15,920 bases of DNA from Candidatus Solibacter sp. (GTDB lineage: Bacteria; Acidobacteriota; Terriglobia; Bryobacterales; Bryobacteraceae). Below, one piece after another: positions 15,887 through 15,920 of the stretch. Below the pieces are notes generated by a model. That model was not told the DNA's origin. It made no database searches and saw only the letters and a program-made list of their open reading frames with translations. The stretch is taken from contig JADGNT010000022.1 in the NCBI GenBank assembly GCA_017883345.1, positions 1 to 15,920 of the forward strand, written 5' to 3'. Every line of letters begins with the position of its first letter. The first letter of the stretch is position 1. The position numbers and the translations under genes are program-made.

Positions 15887-15920
15887 CGCGGCATAGTCCG
15901 GGAAGCGGCATAGTGCCCCC
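15887..15920 (-). repeat. Right terminal inverted repeat of the RIT element
   Basis: The perfect reverse complement of 12503-12536. It contains two tandem GCGGCATAGT cores (15888-15897 and 15905-15914), 17 bases apart, and ends TGCCCCC at the window edge. It may continue beyond the window. Confidence 0.93.

Larger units (their letters stand above)
12503..15920 (-). mobile_element. RIT (recombinase-in-trio) element
   Basis: At least 3418 bases. Three different tyrosine recombinase genes lie in the same direction with overlapping ends (4 and 17 bases), enclosed by a perfect 34-base terminal inverted repeat (12503-12536 and 15887-15920). This gene number, order by size (412, 314, 336 residues), overlap and flanking repeat correspond to the published RIT organisation. 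There is no passenger gene. All three frames are intact, so the element could be functional, with the reservation that the first recombinase lacks one usual catalytic residue. The right repeat ends exactly at the window edge, so it could extend further and the right flank is unseen. The element lies 159 bases upstream of the M20 gene. Confidence 0.9.

Overview
The window looks like chromosome from a GC-rich, free-living heterotroph, most likely an Acidobacteriota of the Bryobacterales/Solibacter type. I infer this from the high GC content, the many secreted beta-propeller and jelly-roll type proteins, the folate-dependent histidine degradation route and the many short inverted-repeat blocks between genes. 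It is a family-level impression, not a database result.

Region 1 (1-6223) is a histidine-utilisation operon on the minus strand, in the order hutH, hutU, ftcD, hutI (hutI runs off the left edge). A divergently transcribed Lrp/AsnC regulator starts 64 bases from hutH. The pathway runs histidine -> urocanate -> imidazolone propionate -> N-formimino-glutamate -> glutamate. A bifunctional FtcD passes the formimino group to tetrahydrofolate and deaminates it. hutH and hutU overlap by ATGA, but hutU/ftcD and ftcD/hutI are separated by repeat elements.

Region 2 (6284-10270) is a second minus-strand operon: a secreted BNR/Asp-box beta-propeller, an ABC ATPase, an ABC-2 permease fused to a GldG-like extracytoplasmic domain, and a secreted jelly-roll (DUF1080-like) protein. 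A ~190-base repeat insertion sits exactly at the ATPase/permease junction. It is bracketed by a 16-base direct repeat that rebuilt the stop of one gene and the ribosome site and start of the next.

Region 3 (10271-12343) holds a secreted two-repeat DUF5666-like protein on the plus strand, preceded by an imperfect hairpin, and a convergent secreted M20 zinc peptidase.

Region 4 (12478-15920) is the most interesting part. Three different tyrosine recombinase genes overlap in one minus-strand operon and are enclosed by a perfect 34-base terminal inverted repeat. This is the organisation of a RIT (recombinase-in-trio) element. Each end carries three copies of a 10-base core (GCGGCATAGT), and the left boundary lies in a perfect 32-base palindrome. 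The first recombinase has Gln where the third catalytic His/Trp is expected. The sequence just outside the left end matches part of the repeat block inside the ABC operon, so the element may have landed in a copy of a dispersed repeat.
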